Origin: Achromobacter sp. Bel
GTDB lineage: Bacteria; Pseudomonadota; Gammaproteobacteria; Burkholderiales; Burkholderiaceae_B
Direction: 5' to 3'
DNA: 64,000 nt
Assembly: GCF_012928505.1 (NCBI RefSeq)
Contig: NZ_JABBJN010000004.1
Coordinates: 154,850 to 218,849 of the forward strand
The notes beneath the pieces were generated by a model. It was not told the origin of the DNA. It searched no databases and saw nothing but the letters and a program-made list of their open reading frames with translations. A program made the position numbers and the translations under genes. The stretch's first letter is position 1, and each line of letters opens with the position of its first letter. Positions 35,492-45,363 of this stretch are shown here, piece after piece.

Positions 35492-37717
35492 ATGCAAGTT
35501 CACCGGCCGGGTGGCCGTCCATCCAAAAGTCGTCCCCGTTTCACCCTGAACGCCCCTGAGGGGCAGCAAGCACGCAGCGCGCGCGTGGCGTGGGGGCTAT
35601 TCCTGGCCTTGGCGTCCGCCGCCGCGACGGCGCAGGAAACCGGGGTGTCCACCCTGCCAAGCGTGCAAGTCGTGGGTGATACCGACAGCACCACGACGGA
35701 AGGCACCGGTTCCTACACGCCGCGCGCCACCGCCGCCAGCACCGGGCTGGATTTGACGCTGCGCGAGACGCCGCAATCGGTCACCGTCGTGACGCGCCAG
35801 CGCATGGAAGACGAAGACATGCGGTCGTTGACCGACGTGATGGCCAGTACGCCCGGCATCTCGGTGCAGAACTACGACAGCGAGCGCTATTCGTTCAGTT
35901 CGCGCGGTTTCAGCGTCAGCAACTACATGTATGACGGCATCCCGACGAGTTTCGACACGGGCTACGCCGGGGGCGAATCGTCCATCGACCCGATCATCTA
36001 TGACCGCGTGGAAGTCGTGCGGGGCGCGACCGGCCTGCTGACCGGCGCCGGCAATCCGTCCGCGTCCATCAATCTGGTCCGCAAGCACGCCATCAGCCGC
36101 GAGTTCAAGGCAGATATCAGCGTCAGCGCCGGCACGTGGGACAACTACCGCGGCACGCTGGACCTGTCGACGCCGCTGAATGCGGACGGCAGCGTGCGCG
36201 GCCGCATCGTATCGGCCTATCAGGACAGCCATTCGTTCCTGGACGGCTACCAGAACAAGAAGAAGGTTTTCTACGGCGTGGTGGATGCCGACTTGACCTC
36301 GCGCACCACCGTGAGCGCGGGGTTCAACTACCAGGACAATGACCCGCAGCGCAGCAGCTGGGGCGGTTTCCCGCTGTGGTACGCAGACGGCGGGCGCACC
36401 GACTGGAAGCGTTCGCTGAACACCGGGGCGGACTGGAGTTCCTGGGCAAGCACGACCCAAGGCGGGTTTGCCAGCCTGGAGCACCGCTTCGACAACGACT
36501 GGCGTGTGCAGGCAGTCGCGTCCCATTCCAAGCATGAGATGGACGGCAAGCTGCTGTACCTGTACGGCTGGCCCGACCGGGAAACCGGCCTGGGCATGGG
36601 GGCGTCGCCTTCCTGGTATCTGGGCGACCGCAAGCAGAACAGCGTCGACGTCAAAGCGTCGGGTCCGTTCACGATGTTCGGCCGTCGCCACGAGGCCGTG
36701 GTGGGCGCGAGCTTCAGTCGCCAATATGCGGACTTCGACTACCGTTCGTCCCTATCCGCGGCGCCGGTCGGCAACTTCCTGAATTGGGACGGCTCGTATC
36801 CGGAACCCGAATGGAACAGCACCTCGGTCACGGCCAGCCGCTATACGACCAAGCAGGCGGGCTGGTACGGCGCGTTGCGCCTGAACCTGGCCGATCCGTT
36901 GAAGTTCATCGTTGGCGGCCGCTACAGCACCTGGAAGACGGACTCTGTCGGCTTCGGCGGGGGCGACCACACGGCTTTCGACAAGAACGCGTTCACGCCG
37001 TATGCCGGGCTGCTGTACGACATCAACGACACCTACACCGCCTATGTGAGCTATACGGAGATCTTCAATCCGCAAAGCTACCAGGATCGTACCGGTGGTT
37101 GGCTGGACCCGCTTGAGGGCAAGTCGTATGAGGCCGGCGTCAAGGGCGAATTCCTGGAGGGCCGGCTGAACGCCAGCGCTGCCGTGTTCCAGATCGATCA
37201 GGACAACGTCGCGCAGGCCGATACGGGCTACCTGGTGCCAGGCACGATCAACCAGGCCTATCGGGCCGCGCAAGGCACGCGCAGCCGCGGTTTCGACCTG
37301 GAAGTCTCGGGCGAAGTCACGCCGGGATGGAACCTGGCCGCGGGCTGGTCGCATTGGACCGCCAGCGACGGCGACGGCAATGCGATCCAGACGGACCAGC
37401 CGCGCAGCCTGGTGCGCGTGTTCACGACCTATCAATTGCCCGGCGACTGGAACAAGCTGACCGTGGGCGGTGGCGTCAACTGGCAGAGCCATGTCTACAC
37501 GATCGCCAACGGTCCCAATGGCGCCGAGCGCGTGGGCCAGGGCAGCTACGCCATCACCAACCTGATGGCGCGTTACCGGTTCAACCGCAATCTGTCGGCG
37601 CAATTGAACGTGAACAATGTATTCGACCGCAAGTACTACAGCCAGGTGGGGTTCTACAGCCAGGGCGCGTGGGGAGCGGGACGCAGCGCGATGATGACGA
37701 TGCGGTACCAGTACTAA
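35492..37717 (+). CDS. TonB-dependent siderophore receptor
   Basis: A 741-residue outer-membrane receptor of the FhuA/FpvA type. After a long basic leader comes a signal segment (VAWGLFLALASAAATA). A TonB box is likely in the LPSVQVVGD region, and the plug domain follows (ETPQSVTVVTRQRMED, VMASTPGISV, then the DRVEVVRGATGLLTGAGNPSASINLVRK motif near residue 190). The rest is a 22-strand barrel ending in an aromatic residue (MRYQY), as needed for outer-membrane insertion. It lacks the N-terminal signalling domain of transducer receptors. ATG at 35492 is preceded by GAGAGG; a GTG at 35474 is possible. The fhuF-like gene converges on it, supporting ferric-siderophore uptake. Confidence 0.93.
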   Translation: MQVHRPGGRPSKSRPRFTLNAPEGQQARSARVAWGLFLALASAAATAQETGVSTLPSVQVVGDTDSTTTEGTGSYTPRATAASTGLDLTLRETPQSVTVVTRQRMEDEDMRSLTDVMASTPGISVQNYDSERYSFSSRGFSVSNYMYDGIPTSFDTGYAGGESSIDPIIYDRVEVVRGATGLLTGAGNPSASINLVRKHAISREFKADISVSAGTWDNYRGTLDLSTPLNADGSVRGRIVSAYQDSHSFLDGYQNKKKVFYGVVDADLTSRTTVSAGFNYQDNDPQRSSWGGFPLWYADGGRTDWKRSLNTGADWSSWASTTQGGFASLEHRFDNDWRVQAVASHSKHEMDGKLLYLYGWPDRETGLGMGASPSWYLGDRKQNSVDVKASGPFTMFGRRHEAVVGASFSRQYADFDYRSSLSAAPVGNFLNWDGSYPEPEWNSTSVTASRYTTKQAGWYGALRLNLADPLKFIVGGRYSTWKTDSVGFGGGDHTAFDKNAFTPYAGLLYDINDTYTAYVSYTEIFNPQSYQDRTGGWLDPLEGKSYEAGVKGEFLEGRLNASAAVFQIDQDNVAQADTGYLVPGTINQAYRAAQGTRSRGFDLEVSGEVTPGWNLAAGWSHWTASDGDGNAIQTDQPRSLVRVFTTYQLPGDWNKLTVGGGVNWQSHVYTIANGPNGAERVGQGSYAITNLMARYRFNRNLSAQLNVNNVFDRKYYSQVGFYSQGAWGAGRSAMMTMRYQY

Positions 37718-37734
37718 TCAGCACCGACGCGGGG

Positions 37735-37750
37735 CGGCAGTTGTCTGCCG
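37735..37750. terminator. small hairpin between receptor and fhuF genes
   Basis: CGGCAG-TTGT-CTGCCG, a 6-bp stem with a 4-base loop, between convergent gene ends; it is followed by TTGCCG and no clear T-run, so its function is uncertain. Confidence 0.35.
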
Positions 37751-37764
37751 TTGCCGCACGGTTG

Positions 37765-38523
37765 CTAACGTGGTTTGGCGGCTGCCCGGTGCTGGGGCGC
37801 CAGCGGGCAGGCCGCGCAGTATTGCGCGGTCGGCAACAGGTGGTATAGGCAGCACTCGCGGTGCAGCGTCGTCGCGGGACCGGGGCGGCGCGAGGTCCTG
37901 GGCGGCAGGCACAAGGGGTTGGCGCGTTCGCAGGCCTTGTCGCCCCACCAGGGATTCTCCAGCAGGGCCAGCCTGTCCTGGCGCACGGCGTCGCTTGCCG
38001 CGGTGCCTTGCGTCTGCGTCTCGACAGCCTTCAGCACGACCTCCAGGTAGCGCACCGCGCCGCCCCATACCACTTTGCGCGGCAAGCGGCTGGCGCGGAA
38101 GAGCGCGTCGGCCAATGGCAGCAGGTGGTGCCAGACCAGCGCGTCGTACCGGCGCCAGACATCGCCGCCCGAATCCGGCGCCCCCAGCGCCGCGATCCGA
38201 AAGCGGGCAGGCGCCGCGTTGGCGTCCAGTTCGATCCACATGGCGTCGCTGCGGGCAGGCAGCGCGTGGCGCGCGCCGCTGGCGGCCGCGGCCACGGGCG
38301 GCAGCAGCGTCCACAGGTAGCTCATGGCCCAGGCGGACGCGACCGCACGCGGATCGGCATCCGACCAATGGCGGCGATGGCGGGCAAGCGCATCCGCCAG
38401 GCCGGCTTCATCGCCCAGCAGGGCGGCGGCCTTGCAGGCGCCAGCAGGCGGCGCGGCAAGCTCCACGGTTTCGGCGTAGGGGCGCCAGTCTTCGCGAAAG
38501 AAGGGTTGCAGCAACGCGATCAT
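37765..38523 (-). CDS. fhuF: FhuF-type ferric-siderophore reductase ([2Fe-2S])
   Basis: A 252-residue protein. The C-terminal motif CC-x10-C-x2-C (RECCLYH then YCAACPLAP near residues 225-242) is the FhuF [2Fe-2S] ligand set. The family reduces Fe(III) in imported hydroxamate siderophores in the cytoplasm, releasing iron. I start at the ATG at 38523, preceded by AGGCAGG; the frame is open to 38694, but that part overlaps treY's end and the terminator. It ends facing the TonB receptor gene, a common pairing. Confidence 0.85.
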   Translation of the reverse strand: MIALLQPFFREDWRPYAETVELAAPPAGACKAAALLGDEAGLADALARHRRHWSDADPRAVASAWAMSYLWTLLPPVAAAASGARHALPARSDAMWIELDANAAPARFRIAALGAPDSGGDVWRRYDALVWHHLLPLADALFRASRLPRKVVWGGAVRYLEVVLKAVETQTQGTAASDAVRQDRLALLENPWWGDKACERANPLCLPPRTSRRPGPATTLHRECCLYHLLPTAQYCAACPLAPQHRAAAKPR

Positions 38524-38626
38524 CTGCGCGAGGCCTGCCTGGGACGGATCATCGTGGTCGGATAGGAAGGGATCCCGGACCGGCGGATTCCGGCCTGCGA
38601 AAGAACCGCAGCGTAAAGAGAAAGCG

Positions 38627-38650
38627 GCGGCGGCGCAAATGCGCCGCCGC
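38627..38650 (-). terminator. intrinsic terminator of the glycogen/trehalose operon
   Basis: An 11-bp stem GCGGCGGCGCA/TGCGCCGCCGC with a 2-base loop lies 14 bases past the treY stop. On the minus strand it is followed by a T-rich tract (CGCTTTCTCTTT). This separates the operon from fhuF. Confidence 0.75.
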
Positions 38651-38663
38651 GGCGTCGTCTGCG

Positions 38664-41321
38664 TCAACCGGTGACGCAGAGCGCGACCGGGCAATCGCGC
38701 AGCAGTTCACCCAGCTCAATGTCGCCGGCGGCGCCGGGTTGCGGACGCTGCCCGGACAGCCTGTTGAGCAGACCGTCCGTGGACAGGCCGGCCGGCAGCC
38801 GTATTCGCGTGCCGTCCCAGAACGGTCGCGCCTGCGCGGCTTGGCCCTGCGCATGAGTGCCCAGCGCAAGCGCGCATGACCGGGGGACGACGATCAGCAC
38901 GCTTCGGGCGCCGTGACGCCGCAGGTAGGCCAGCACATGCGCGGCCTGCGGACCGTGCGCGGCCAGCGGCTCGTAGGTCCCGTGGCTGAATATCGCCGGG
39001 TCGCGGACGCGCAGGTGCAGCGCGCGGCGGATCAGGGCCTGCTTGATCGCACCGGTCTGCCACGCCTGGGCGCGAGTAGGGATTGGCGCGCCCGCATCGT
39101 CCATAGCCAGCAGGCGCGCCCGAGCCGGATAGTCGACCGGGCGGCGGTTATCGGGATCGACCAAGCTGAAATCCCAAAGGTCCGTGCCCTGGTAAAGGTC
39201 CGGCATACCGGGCAGCGTGCAGCGCAGCAACGTCTGTGCAAGGCTGTTGACCAGGCCGGCGGGCGCGATGCGCAGCGCGTACTCTCCGATTTCGCGTCGC
39301 AGGTCACGGCCGTCGTCGGTGTCGCGCAGCGCATCGATGCAACGGCGCGCCGCGTCTTCGTAGGCCGGGTCGGGGTCCGTCCAGCTGGTGCGCAACTTCG
39401 CCTCGCGCAGCGCCTTTTCCTGCCATTGCGCGACGCGGTCCAGATACTCCGCCAACGGCTGGCCGGACGCAGCGGGGGCGAGGCCCAGCGGCCATGCGCC
39501 GACCAGGCATTGCAGCAGCAGATACGCGTCGGCCGGCGCCACGGGGCCCAGCCGGGCCAGGCGTGGCACCCAGGCCTGGGCAAGGCCGATCCACGCATGC
39601 GGGGCTTCGCTCAGCACGGCAAGCCGGGCGCGCGTGTCTTCGCCCCGCTTGTGGTCGTGGGTAGCGGTGGCCAGCATGGCGTGGGGGTAATGGACGGCGC
39701 GCTCGGCGCACAGCGCATGGAACGCATCGGGCGATAGCGAGAATCGTTCGGGGCTTGAACCGACCTCGTTGCGGGACAGCAGCGGCCCGCGCCGGTAGAA
39801 CAGCGTGTCTTCCAGTGCCTTGGCCGCCAGCGGCGGCGTCAGTTGCTGAAAGCGCCGCAGGCACTGCGCCAGCGCCTCGACCAGCGCATCGGGGGCGGGG
39901 GCCGTGCCGGGGCAGGCCGTCGCCCCGCCATCTTCAAGCGACGCGCCGCAGAGCCATTGGTCCAGTTGCGCAAGCAGGCGTGCGCCGGCCGTGTCCGGGC
40001 CTAGCGCCGCGCGCGCCTCTTCCAGCGCGATGCCGAACCAGTGCGCGTCGGCGGGGCTGCGGCCCCCGTCTTCCGCGTAGGTGCGATAGACCGGGAACGC
40101 GGCCAGCAAGGCGGTCAGGGCACGGTCGATGGCGGGGAAGGTCCAGTCGCGCGTGGACGGGTCCATCCGGGCGACGCTGGCCAACGCACGCGCAAGCGCC
40201 AGGCGTTCCGCCGGAAAGTGCCGGGCCAGCATGCGCTGGCGGGCGTCGTGCAACTGGGCTGGCGCGTCGCGGGAGTCGCCGCTGAGTTCATTCCAGAAGG
40301 CGTCCAACGGCGCTTGCGCGCCGGGCGCGTGCAGCAGCGCGCCCGCCTGGTCCATGAAGTCGTACCCCGTCGTGCCGTCGGCCGGCCAGCGGAAATCCAG
40401 GGTTTCGCCGTCGGCCAGGATCTTTTCCACGATGAGGTAGGCGCTTGCGCGTTCGCCCCTTGCCTGCGTCAGCCGGTGGCGCAACCGGCGCAGATAGGCG
40501 CCCGGACTCGCCAGCCCGTCGACGTGGTCGATGCGCAGCCCGTCCAGGACGCCTTCCCGGTACAACTGCAACACCATCCCATGCACCGCGTCGAAAACGG
40601 CGTCGTCTTCGACGCGCACGCCGACCAGTTCGCTGATTTCGAAGAACCGGCGCCAGTTGATCTGCTCGGGCGCGGTGCGCCACCAGGCCAGCCGGTAATG
40701 CTGGCGCTCCAGCAGGGCGTGCAGGCGTGCGCGCCCGTCGGCGGCATGGATATCGTGGGCGGCGCATGTCGCGGCCGCGTCCGGGGCGCCGGCCCCGAAT
40801 CCCGGCGCAAGGGGCAGGCGCAGGTCACCGACGGCGACGAAGAAGCCGTCCGCGTCGTGGACGAGCCGTATGGCGCCCGCGTGCAGGGATTGCCCATAGG
40901 GTTCCGGCAGCACCGGTAGCAGGACCTTGCCGCCCAAGCCCGGTTCGGGCGGTTGCCAGTCGATATCGAAGGCACGCGCATGCGTACTGCGCTGGCCCAG
41001 CCGCAGCACGTCGGCCCACCATGCGTTGGAGGGATGCGCGGCCATGTGGTTGGGCACGATGTCGGCGATCAACCCCAGGCCCAGCGGGCGGGCGGCGGCG
41101 GCCAGACGGCGCAACGCGGCTTCTCCGCCCAGCGCCGCGCTGATGCGCTGGTGGTCGATCACGTCGTAGCCGTGGGTCGATCCGTCCCGCGCTTGCGTGA
41201 TGGGCGACAGGTACAGGTGGCTGACGCCCAGTGCCGCATAGTAGGGAAGCTGCGCGCGGGCGTCGTCCAGCGTGTATCCGGCGTGCAATTGCAGGCGCGC
41301 GGTGGCGCGGGGCGCGCTCAT
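38664..41321 (-). CDS. treY: malto-oligosyltrehalose synthase
   Basis: An 885-residue GH13 enzyme that isomerises the reducing-end alpha-1,4 bond of maltodextrins to alpha-1,1, giving maltooligosyl trehalose. The start (ATARLQLHAGYTLDDARAQLPYYAALGVSHLYLSPI) is typical TreY. Active-site blocks: DIVPNHMA, the nucleophile Asp in GLRIDHVDGL near residue 228, acid/base Glu in IVEKILADGE near residue 258 and ATHDHKRGEDTRAR, a TreY hallmark. Length is above the common 700-870. ATG at 41321 overlaps the malQ stop (ATGA). Last gene of the operon; partner of TreZ. Confidence 0.97.
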   Translation of the reverse strand: MSAPRATARLQLHAGYTLDDARAQLPYYAALGVSHLYLSPITQARDGSTHGYDVIDHQRISAALGGEAALRRLAAAARPLGLGLIADIVPNHMAAHPSNAWWADVLRLGQRSTHARAFDIDWQPPEPGLGGKVLLPVLPEPYGQSLHAGAIRLVHDADGFFVAVGDLRLPLAPGFGAGAPDAAATCAAHDIHAADGRARLHALLERQHYRLAWWRTAPEQINWRRFFEISELVGVRVEDDAVFDAVHGMVLQLYREGVLDGLRIDHVDGLASPGAYLRRLRHRLTQARGERASAYLIVEKILADGETLDFRWPADGTTGYDFMDQAGALLHAPGAQAPLDAFWNELSGDSRDAPAQLHDARQRMLARHFPAERLALARALASVARMDPSTRDWTFPAIDRALTALLAAFPVYRTYAEDGGRSPADAHWFGIALEEARAALGPDTAGARLLAQLDQWLCGASLEDGGATACPGTAPAPDALVEALAQCLRRFQQLTPPLAAKALEDTLFYRRGPLLSRNEVGSSPERFSLSPDAFHALCAERAVHYPHAMLATATHDHKRGEDTRARLAVLSEAPHAWIGLAQAWVPRLARLGPVAPADAYLLLQCLVGAWPLGLAPAASGQPLAEYLDRVAQWQEKALREAKLRTSWTDPDPAYEDAARRCIDALRDTDDGRDLRREIGEYALRIAPAGLVNSLAQTLLRCTLPGMPDLYQGTDLWDFSLVDPDNRRPVDYPARARLLAMDDAGAPIPTRAQAWQTGAIKQALIRRALHLRVRDPAIFSHGTYEPLAAHGPQAAHVLAYLRRHGARSVLIVVPRSCALALGTHAQGQAAQARPFWDGTRIRLPAGLSTDGLLNRLSGQRPQPGAAGDIELGELLRDCPVALCVTG

Positions 41322-43537
41322 GGCCGGCCCCGTATCACGCGGCCCCTGAGGGCGCGCACCGGTTGCAGACGCGCGACGCTGGCCGGCGCATTCAGGCAAT
41401 CGGCGACGGACAGCGGCACGCGTTGGCGCCAGTTGGGATGGTTGGCGATGGTGCCCGGCAGATTGGGCTGATCCAATTGGCCCGTCAGGTCTTCCAGCGT
41501 CACCAGCAGTAGCGGGCACGGCGTCGCCGCGACAAAGCCCAGCAATTCAGCGCCGGGCGGCTCGCGGGGAAGCGGCAGCGTGGATGCGGCGGGCGACGAC
41601 ATCTGCACGGCCCGCCACAAGGCAGCGCGGTCTTCAAGCCGTCCGGCGCGCAGCGCGGCCTCGTCCTGTTCCGGGCCCAGCAACCCCAGCCGCGACCGCC
41701 ACAGGATGTCCTGCGCATGCCACCAGCCTTCTAGTGTGGGCAGGTCGTGCGTGGTCGTCATGGCCACGGCGTGCGGCGGCCAATCGCCCGGCGCCAGGAA
41801 GCCGGCGGGTTCGATGGGGGGCGGGTTCGCTCCGCCAGCCGGCTGGGTGGCTTCCGGCAACGGTGTTGATGGGTCCGGCACCGCGTGGGCGGCATCCGCC
41901 GTCGGATCTGCCGCGCGCATGAACCACAGCACATTCATGCCCAGCAGCCCCTGTTCCTGCAGTTGGGCGTCGAAGCCGTCGGGCACGGTGCCGAGATTCT
42001 CGCCGACGACCAGAGCGCCGTGCCGCCACGCCTCCAGCGCCGTCAGCCGCAGCAACTGCGCAAGCGGGTAGCGCAGATAGGCGCCGTCCTGGGGCGGCGC
42101 GCCATCCGGGATCAACCACATCCGGGCCATGCCCAGGATATGGTCGATGCGCACGCCGCCCGCGTGGGCAAGGCTGGCGCGCAGCATCGCCAGAAAGGCC
42201 GAGAATCCCGATTGCCGCAAGGCGGCCGGCGACAGGGCGGTCAGGCCCCAGCCCTGGCCCAGTGGATTGTGCAGATCCGGCGGCGCGCCCACGCTGGTGC
42301 GGGTCATCAGGTCGCCTTGGCGGCTCCAGGCGTGGCTGCCTGCGGGGCTGCCGCCCACGGCCAGATCCGCCAGCACGCCGATGCGCATGCCGGCGTCGCG
42401 GGCGGTTTGCTGGACTCGCATCAGGCTGGCCGATGCCAGCCACTGGCTGAACATGTGCGTGTCGATGTCGTTCGCGTGCGCCGCGGCGTAGCGTTGCGCG
42501 GCGGGAGATCGCGGGTTGCGCAGGTCGGCCGGCCATTCGGTCCAGGGCCGTGGCGCGCCATGCGTGCGCGCCTGGTCCGCATGCAGCGCTTCGAACAAGG
42601 CGTGGTCGCGCAAGTCTTGCCCGGCCGACTCGCGGTAGTGGTCATAGGCTTGGCGTTGCGCCGCCGTGGCGCCGGCCGGGAAGCGGGCGTGCACGCGCCG
42701 CAGCAATTCCAGGCGCGACGCCGCGGCGGCTGGCCAGTCGATGAGCGGCTGCGCGTCCAGCGCGCGCAATCGCGCCTGGTCCATGCCGGTCAATGCGTCG
42801 TGCACCGCCGCGTCACCCAGCACGCCGGCGGGGTCCGCGTACAGCGTGTTCAGGAACAGGCGGCTGGACGGCGAATAGGGGCTGCAATGCGCGGGGTCCG
42901 CCGCGAACATGGCGTGGACGGGGCTGATGGCAAGCGCATCCGCGCCCGCAGCGCCTGCGGCGGCGGCCAGATCCCGCAACGCGCCGAAGTCTCCGAAGCC
43001 GTGCGTGGCCCGCGCCAGGTCGGGGGAGGGCCGGCGCAGGCTGTAGAGCTGGACCGCCAATCCCCATGCGCGGGCATCTTTGATGCGCAACAGTTCGTCA
43101 ACCGCTGGGGCGCGCAGGGGCGCGACGGCGAATGTCGTGACGCCGCCGGGGGTGGTCAACGCGTAGTAGCCCGGTTCGACGGACGCGCACAGCGTCGTCG
43201 CGCCGTCGGGCGCGCTCGCCGTGCGTATCGTCACGGGCGGCCGGGACTCGGCCTGCAACTGGCAGACGCCGGCGCAATCGGCGGGAAGTTCGACGGTTTC
43301 GCCGGACCGCGCGATCAGCAGCGGGGCCAAGCGGCGTTGCGCGGAGGCGGCGGCCAGGCGGTGGCGGCTGTCGCGGATGTCCGCGTTCGAGCCGGCGGGC
43401 AGGTCCATCGCGTCGAGCAGGGCGCGCAGTGTATCGGGGCAAACGCGGCGAGGGCGATGGTCGGCGCCGATCCAATCTTCAATGATCCCGGCTTCGGCGG
43501 CCAGGGTCGACAGGGCGTTGGGCGAGGGGGCGTTCAT
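41318..43537 (-). CDS. malQ: 4-alpha-glucanotransferase (amylomaltase)
   Basis: A 739-residue GH77 enzyme that transfers maltosyl and longer units between alpha-1,4-glucans (disproportionation). The N-terminal part (1-150) is the extension seen in Gram-negative MalQ. The catalytic barrel shows the nucleophile Asp in GVRIDHILGM (about 450), the acid/base Glu in VVGENLGTVPDG and the HDLPTLEGWW block. Translation is coupled to treZ upstream and treY downstream through ATGA overlaps. It probably recycles short dextrins left by GlgX and TreY/TreZ. Confidence 0.96.
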   Translation of the reverse strand: MNAPSPNALSTLAAEAGIIEDWIGADHRPRRVCPDTLRALLDAMDLPAGSNADIRDSRHRLAAASAQRRLAPLLIARSGETVELPADCAGVCQLQAESRPPVTIRTASAPDGATTLCASVEPGYYALTTPGGVTTFAVAPLRAPAVDELLRIKDARAWGLAVQLYSLRRPSPDLARATHGFGDFGALRDLAAAAGAAGADALAISPVHAMFAADPAHCSPYSPSSRLFLNTLYADPAGVLGDAAVHDALTGMDQARLRALDAQPLIDWPAAAASRLELLRRVHARFPAGATAAQRQAYDHYRESAGQDLRDHALFEALHADQARTHGAPRPWTEWPADLRNPRSPAAQRYAAAHANDIDTHMFSQWLASASLMRVQQTARDAGMRIGVLADLAVGGSPAGSHAWSRQGDLMTRTSVGAPPDLHNPLGQGWGLTALSPAALRQSGFSAFLAMLRASLAHAGGVRIDHILGMARMWLIPDGAPPQDGAYLRYPLAQLLRLTALEAWRHGALVVGENLGTVPDGFDAQLQEQGLLGMNVLWFMRAADPTADAAHAVPDPSTPLPEATQPAGGANPPPIEPAGFLAPGDWPPHAVAMTTTHDLPTLEGWWHAQDILWRSRLGLLGPEQDEAALRAGRLEDRAALWRAVQMSSPAASTLPLPREPPGAELLGFVAATPCPLLLVTLEDLTGQLDQPNLPGTIANHPNWRQRVPLSVADCLNAPASVARLQPVRALRGRVIRGRP

Positions 43538-45363
43538 GCGGCGTCCTCAAGCAGCCAGACCGTGCTGTCGGCGCACAGGCTGCCCCGCCCCAGCGCGTCG
43601 AACGCGCCCGGCCGGGATTCGAACAGGAGCGAGGAAAACAGCGGACCCGCCGGCGCAAGGTCGGGGGGCAGCGCTGCCTGTTCCGGTCCAAGATTGGCGT
43701 AGAGCGTCAACATGGCACCATCGCCCAGGCGCCACTGCGCGTGGACGCCCTGCGGTCCGACTGCGCACGCCGCCACGGACCGCGTGCCGGGCAGGCGCGG
43801 CGCGATGAGGCGCTGGCGCAGGTGCAGCAGCGCCCCATACAGGGTGCGCCACGGTTGCGCATCACGCGTGTATTCGCCTTCGTCCTGGTCCCCGCCGCCC
43901 GCCGCCGCCCAAGGGACGCTTTGCGCCCACGTGGCTTCGGCGTTCGGGTCCGGCAGGGCGGCGGCATCCGCGGCGCTGAAGTCGGGAAAGGAAGAGAATT
44001 CCCGCTGGCGTCCGTCCCGCACCGCTTGGGCCAGGGCGGGGTCTGAATGGCTGGTGAAATAGAGGAATGGCGCGCGGCTGCCGTCCTCTTCCCCCATGAA
44101 GATCAGTGGAATCTGCGGCGCCAGCAGTTGCAGCGCGACGGCGGCGCGCAGGCGTTCCGGGTTTTGCTCCGCCAGAACCGTCAAGCGCTCGCCTGCCGCC
44201 CGATTACCGGTCTGGTCGTGGTTCTGCAGGAACAGCACGAACGCCGTGGACGGCAGATGGCCGCTGGGTTCGCCGCGCGGGGCGCCGTGTCGCACGCGCG
44301 ACGGCTGGCCCTCGTACAACCAGCCTTGCGCCAGGCAATGCGCCAACGCGTTGGCCGGGTGGTCGGCATAGTCGGCGTAATAGCCGTGGGACTCCCCCGT
44401 CAACAAGTGGTGCAGCACGTGGTGGGCGTCGTCGTTCCATTGCGCGTCGTAACCCTGGCCAAGCAGGCTGGCGCGGTTGTCGTCGTTTTCCAGGACCAGG
44501 TGGATATGGCGCTGCGCGGGGATCTGGCCGCGCACGAACTGCGCCAGCTCCACCAGCCAGTCCGGATCGGGGATCGCGTGCACGGCGTCCAGGCGCAATC
44601 CGTCGAAGCGGAATTCCGTCAGCCAGTACAACGCGTTTTCTTCGAAGTAGCGGCGCACCGCGGGCTGGCGGAAATCTATCGCGGGGCCCCAGGGCGTGGA
44701 GACGTCGTGGCGGAAGAACGGCGCCGCATATTGCGGCAGATAGTTGCCGTCGGGGCCGAAATGGTTGTAGACCACGTCCAGCATCATGCTGATTCCCAAG
44801 CCGTGCGCGGTGTCGACCAGGTGTTTGAGCGCGTCCGGGGAACCGTAGGCTTCGTCCGGCGCATAGGGCAGCACGCCGTCGTAGCCCCAATTGCGCGGGC
44901 CGGGAAAGTCGGCGACCGGCATCAGTTCGACGACGGTGACGCCCAGTGCCGCAAGCTCGGGCAACCTGGCGGCTACCCCCGCGAAGCCGCCGGCCAGGCC
45001 CGCATGCACTTCGTAGATGACGGATTCCGCCCAAGGCCGCCCGTGCCAGGACGGGTGCCGCCATGGATAGGCGTCGGGCCCCGGAACGACGCTGGCGCCA
45101 TGCACGTCGCCGTCCTGCTGGCGCGAGGCCGGATCCGGCACCAGCAGGCCATCGCCGATGCGGTAGCGGTACCGCGTGCCGGGAGGGCAATCCACGTCGA
45201 CCTGGGCGTAGCCGTCGGGGCCGGGATGCAGCGCAATGGGATCGCGTCCGTCGACGGCCAGCGCCAGCCCCGCCGGCGCGGTGGGGGCCCACAGGCGAAA
45301 ACGCGTGCGGCCATCGGGCAGGGGCTGCGCGCCATGGGTATAGGGCTCGGGCCACGCCGTCAT
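43534..45363 (-). CDS. treZ: malto-oligosyltrehalose trehalohydrolase
   Basis: A 609-residue GH13 enzyme that releases trehalose from maltooligosyl trehalose. An N-terminal carbohydrate-binding/E-set domain (1-110) precedes the barrel. Motifs: DVVYNHFGPDGNY, nucleophile Asp in [14 protein letters not shown] near residue 255, acid/base Glu in LVLENDDNRAS near 284 and FLQNHDQTGNRA near 377. ENDDN is the TreZ-type acid/base block. Both junctions are ATGA overlaps (glgX, malQ). Confidence 0.97.
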   Translation of the reverse strand: MTAWPEPYTHGAQPLPDGRTRFRLWAPTAPAGLALAVDGRDPIALHPGPDGYAQVDVDCPPGTRYRYRIGDGLLVPDPASRQQDGDVHGASVVPGPDAYPWRHPSWHGRPWAESVIYEVHAGLAGGFAGVAARLPELAALGVTVVELMPVADFPGPRNWGYDGVLPYAPDEAYGSPDALKHLVDTAHGLGISMMLDVVYNHFGPDGNYLPQYAAPFFRHDVSTPWGPAIDFRQPAVRRYFEENALYWLTEFRFDGLRLDAVHAIPDPDWLVELAQFVRGQIPAQRHIHLVLENDDNRASLLGQGYDAQWNDDAHHVLHHLLTGESHGYYADYADHPANALAHCLAQGWLYEGQPSRVRHGAPRGEPSGHLPSTAFVLFLQNHDQTGNRAAGERLTVLAEQNPERLRAAVALQLLAPQIPLIFMGEEDGSRAPFLYFTSHSDPALAQAVRDGRQREFSSFPDFSAADAAALPDPNAEATWAQSVPWAAAGGGDQDEGEYTRDAQPWRTLYGALLHLRQRLIAPRLPGTRSVAACAVGPQGVHAQWRLGDGAMLTLYANLGPEQAALPPDLAPAGPLFSSLLFESRPGAFDALGRGSLCADSTVWLLEDAA

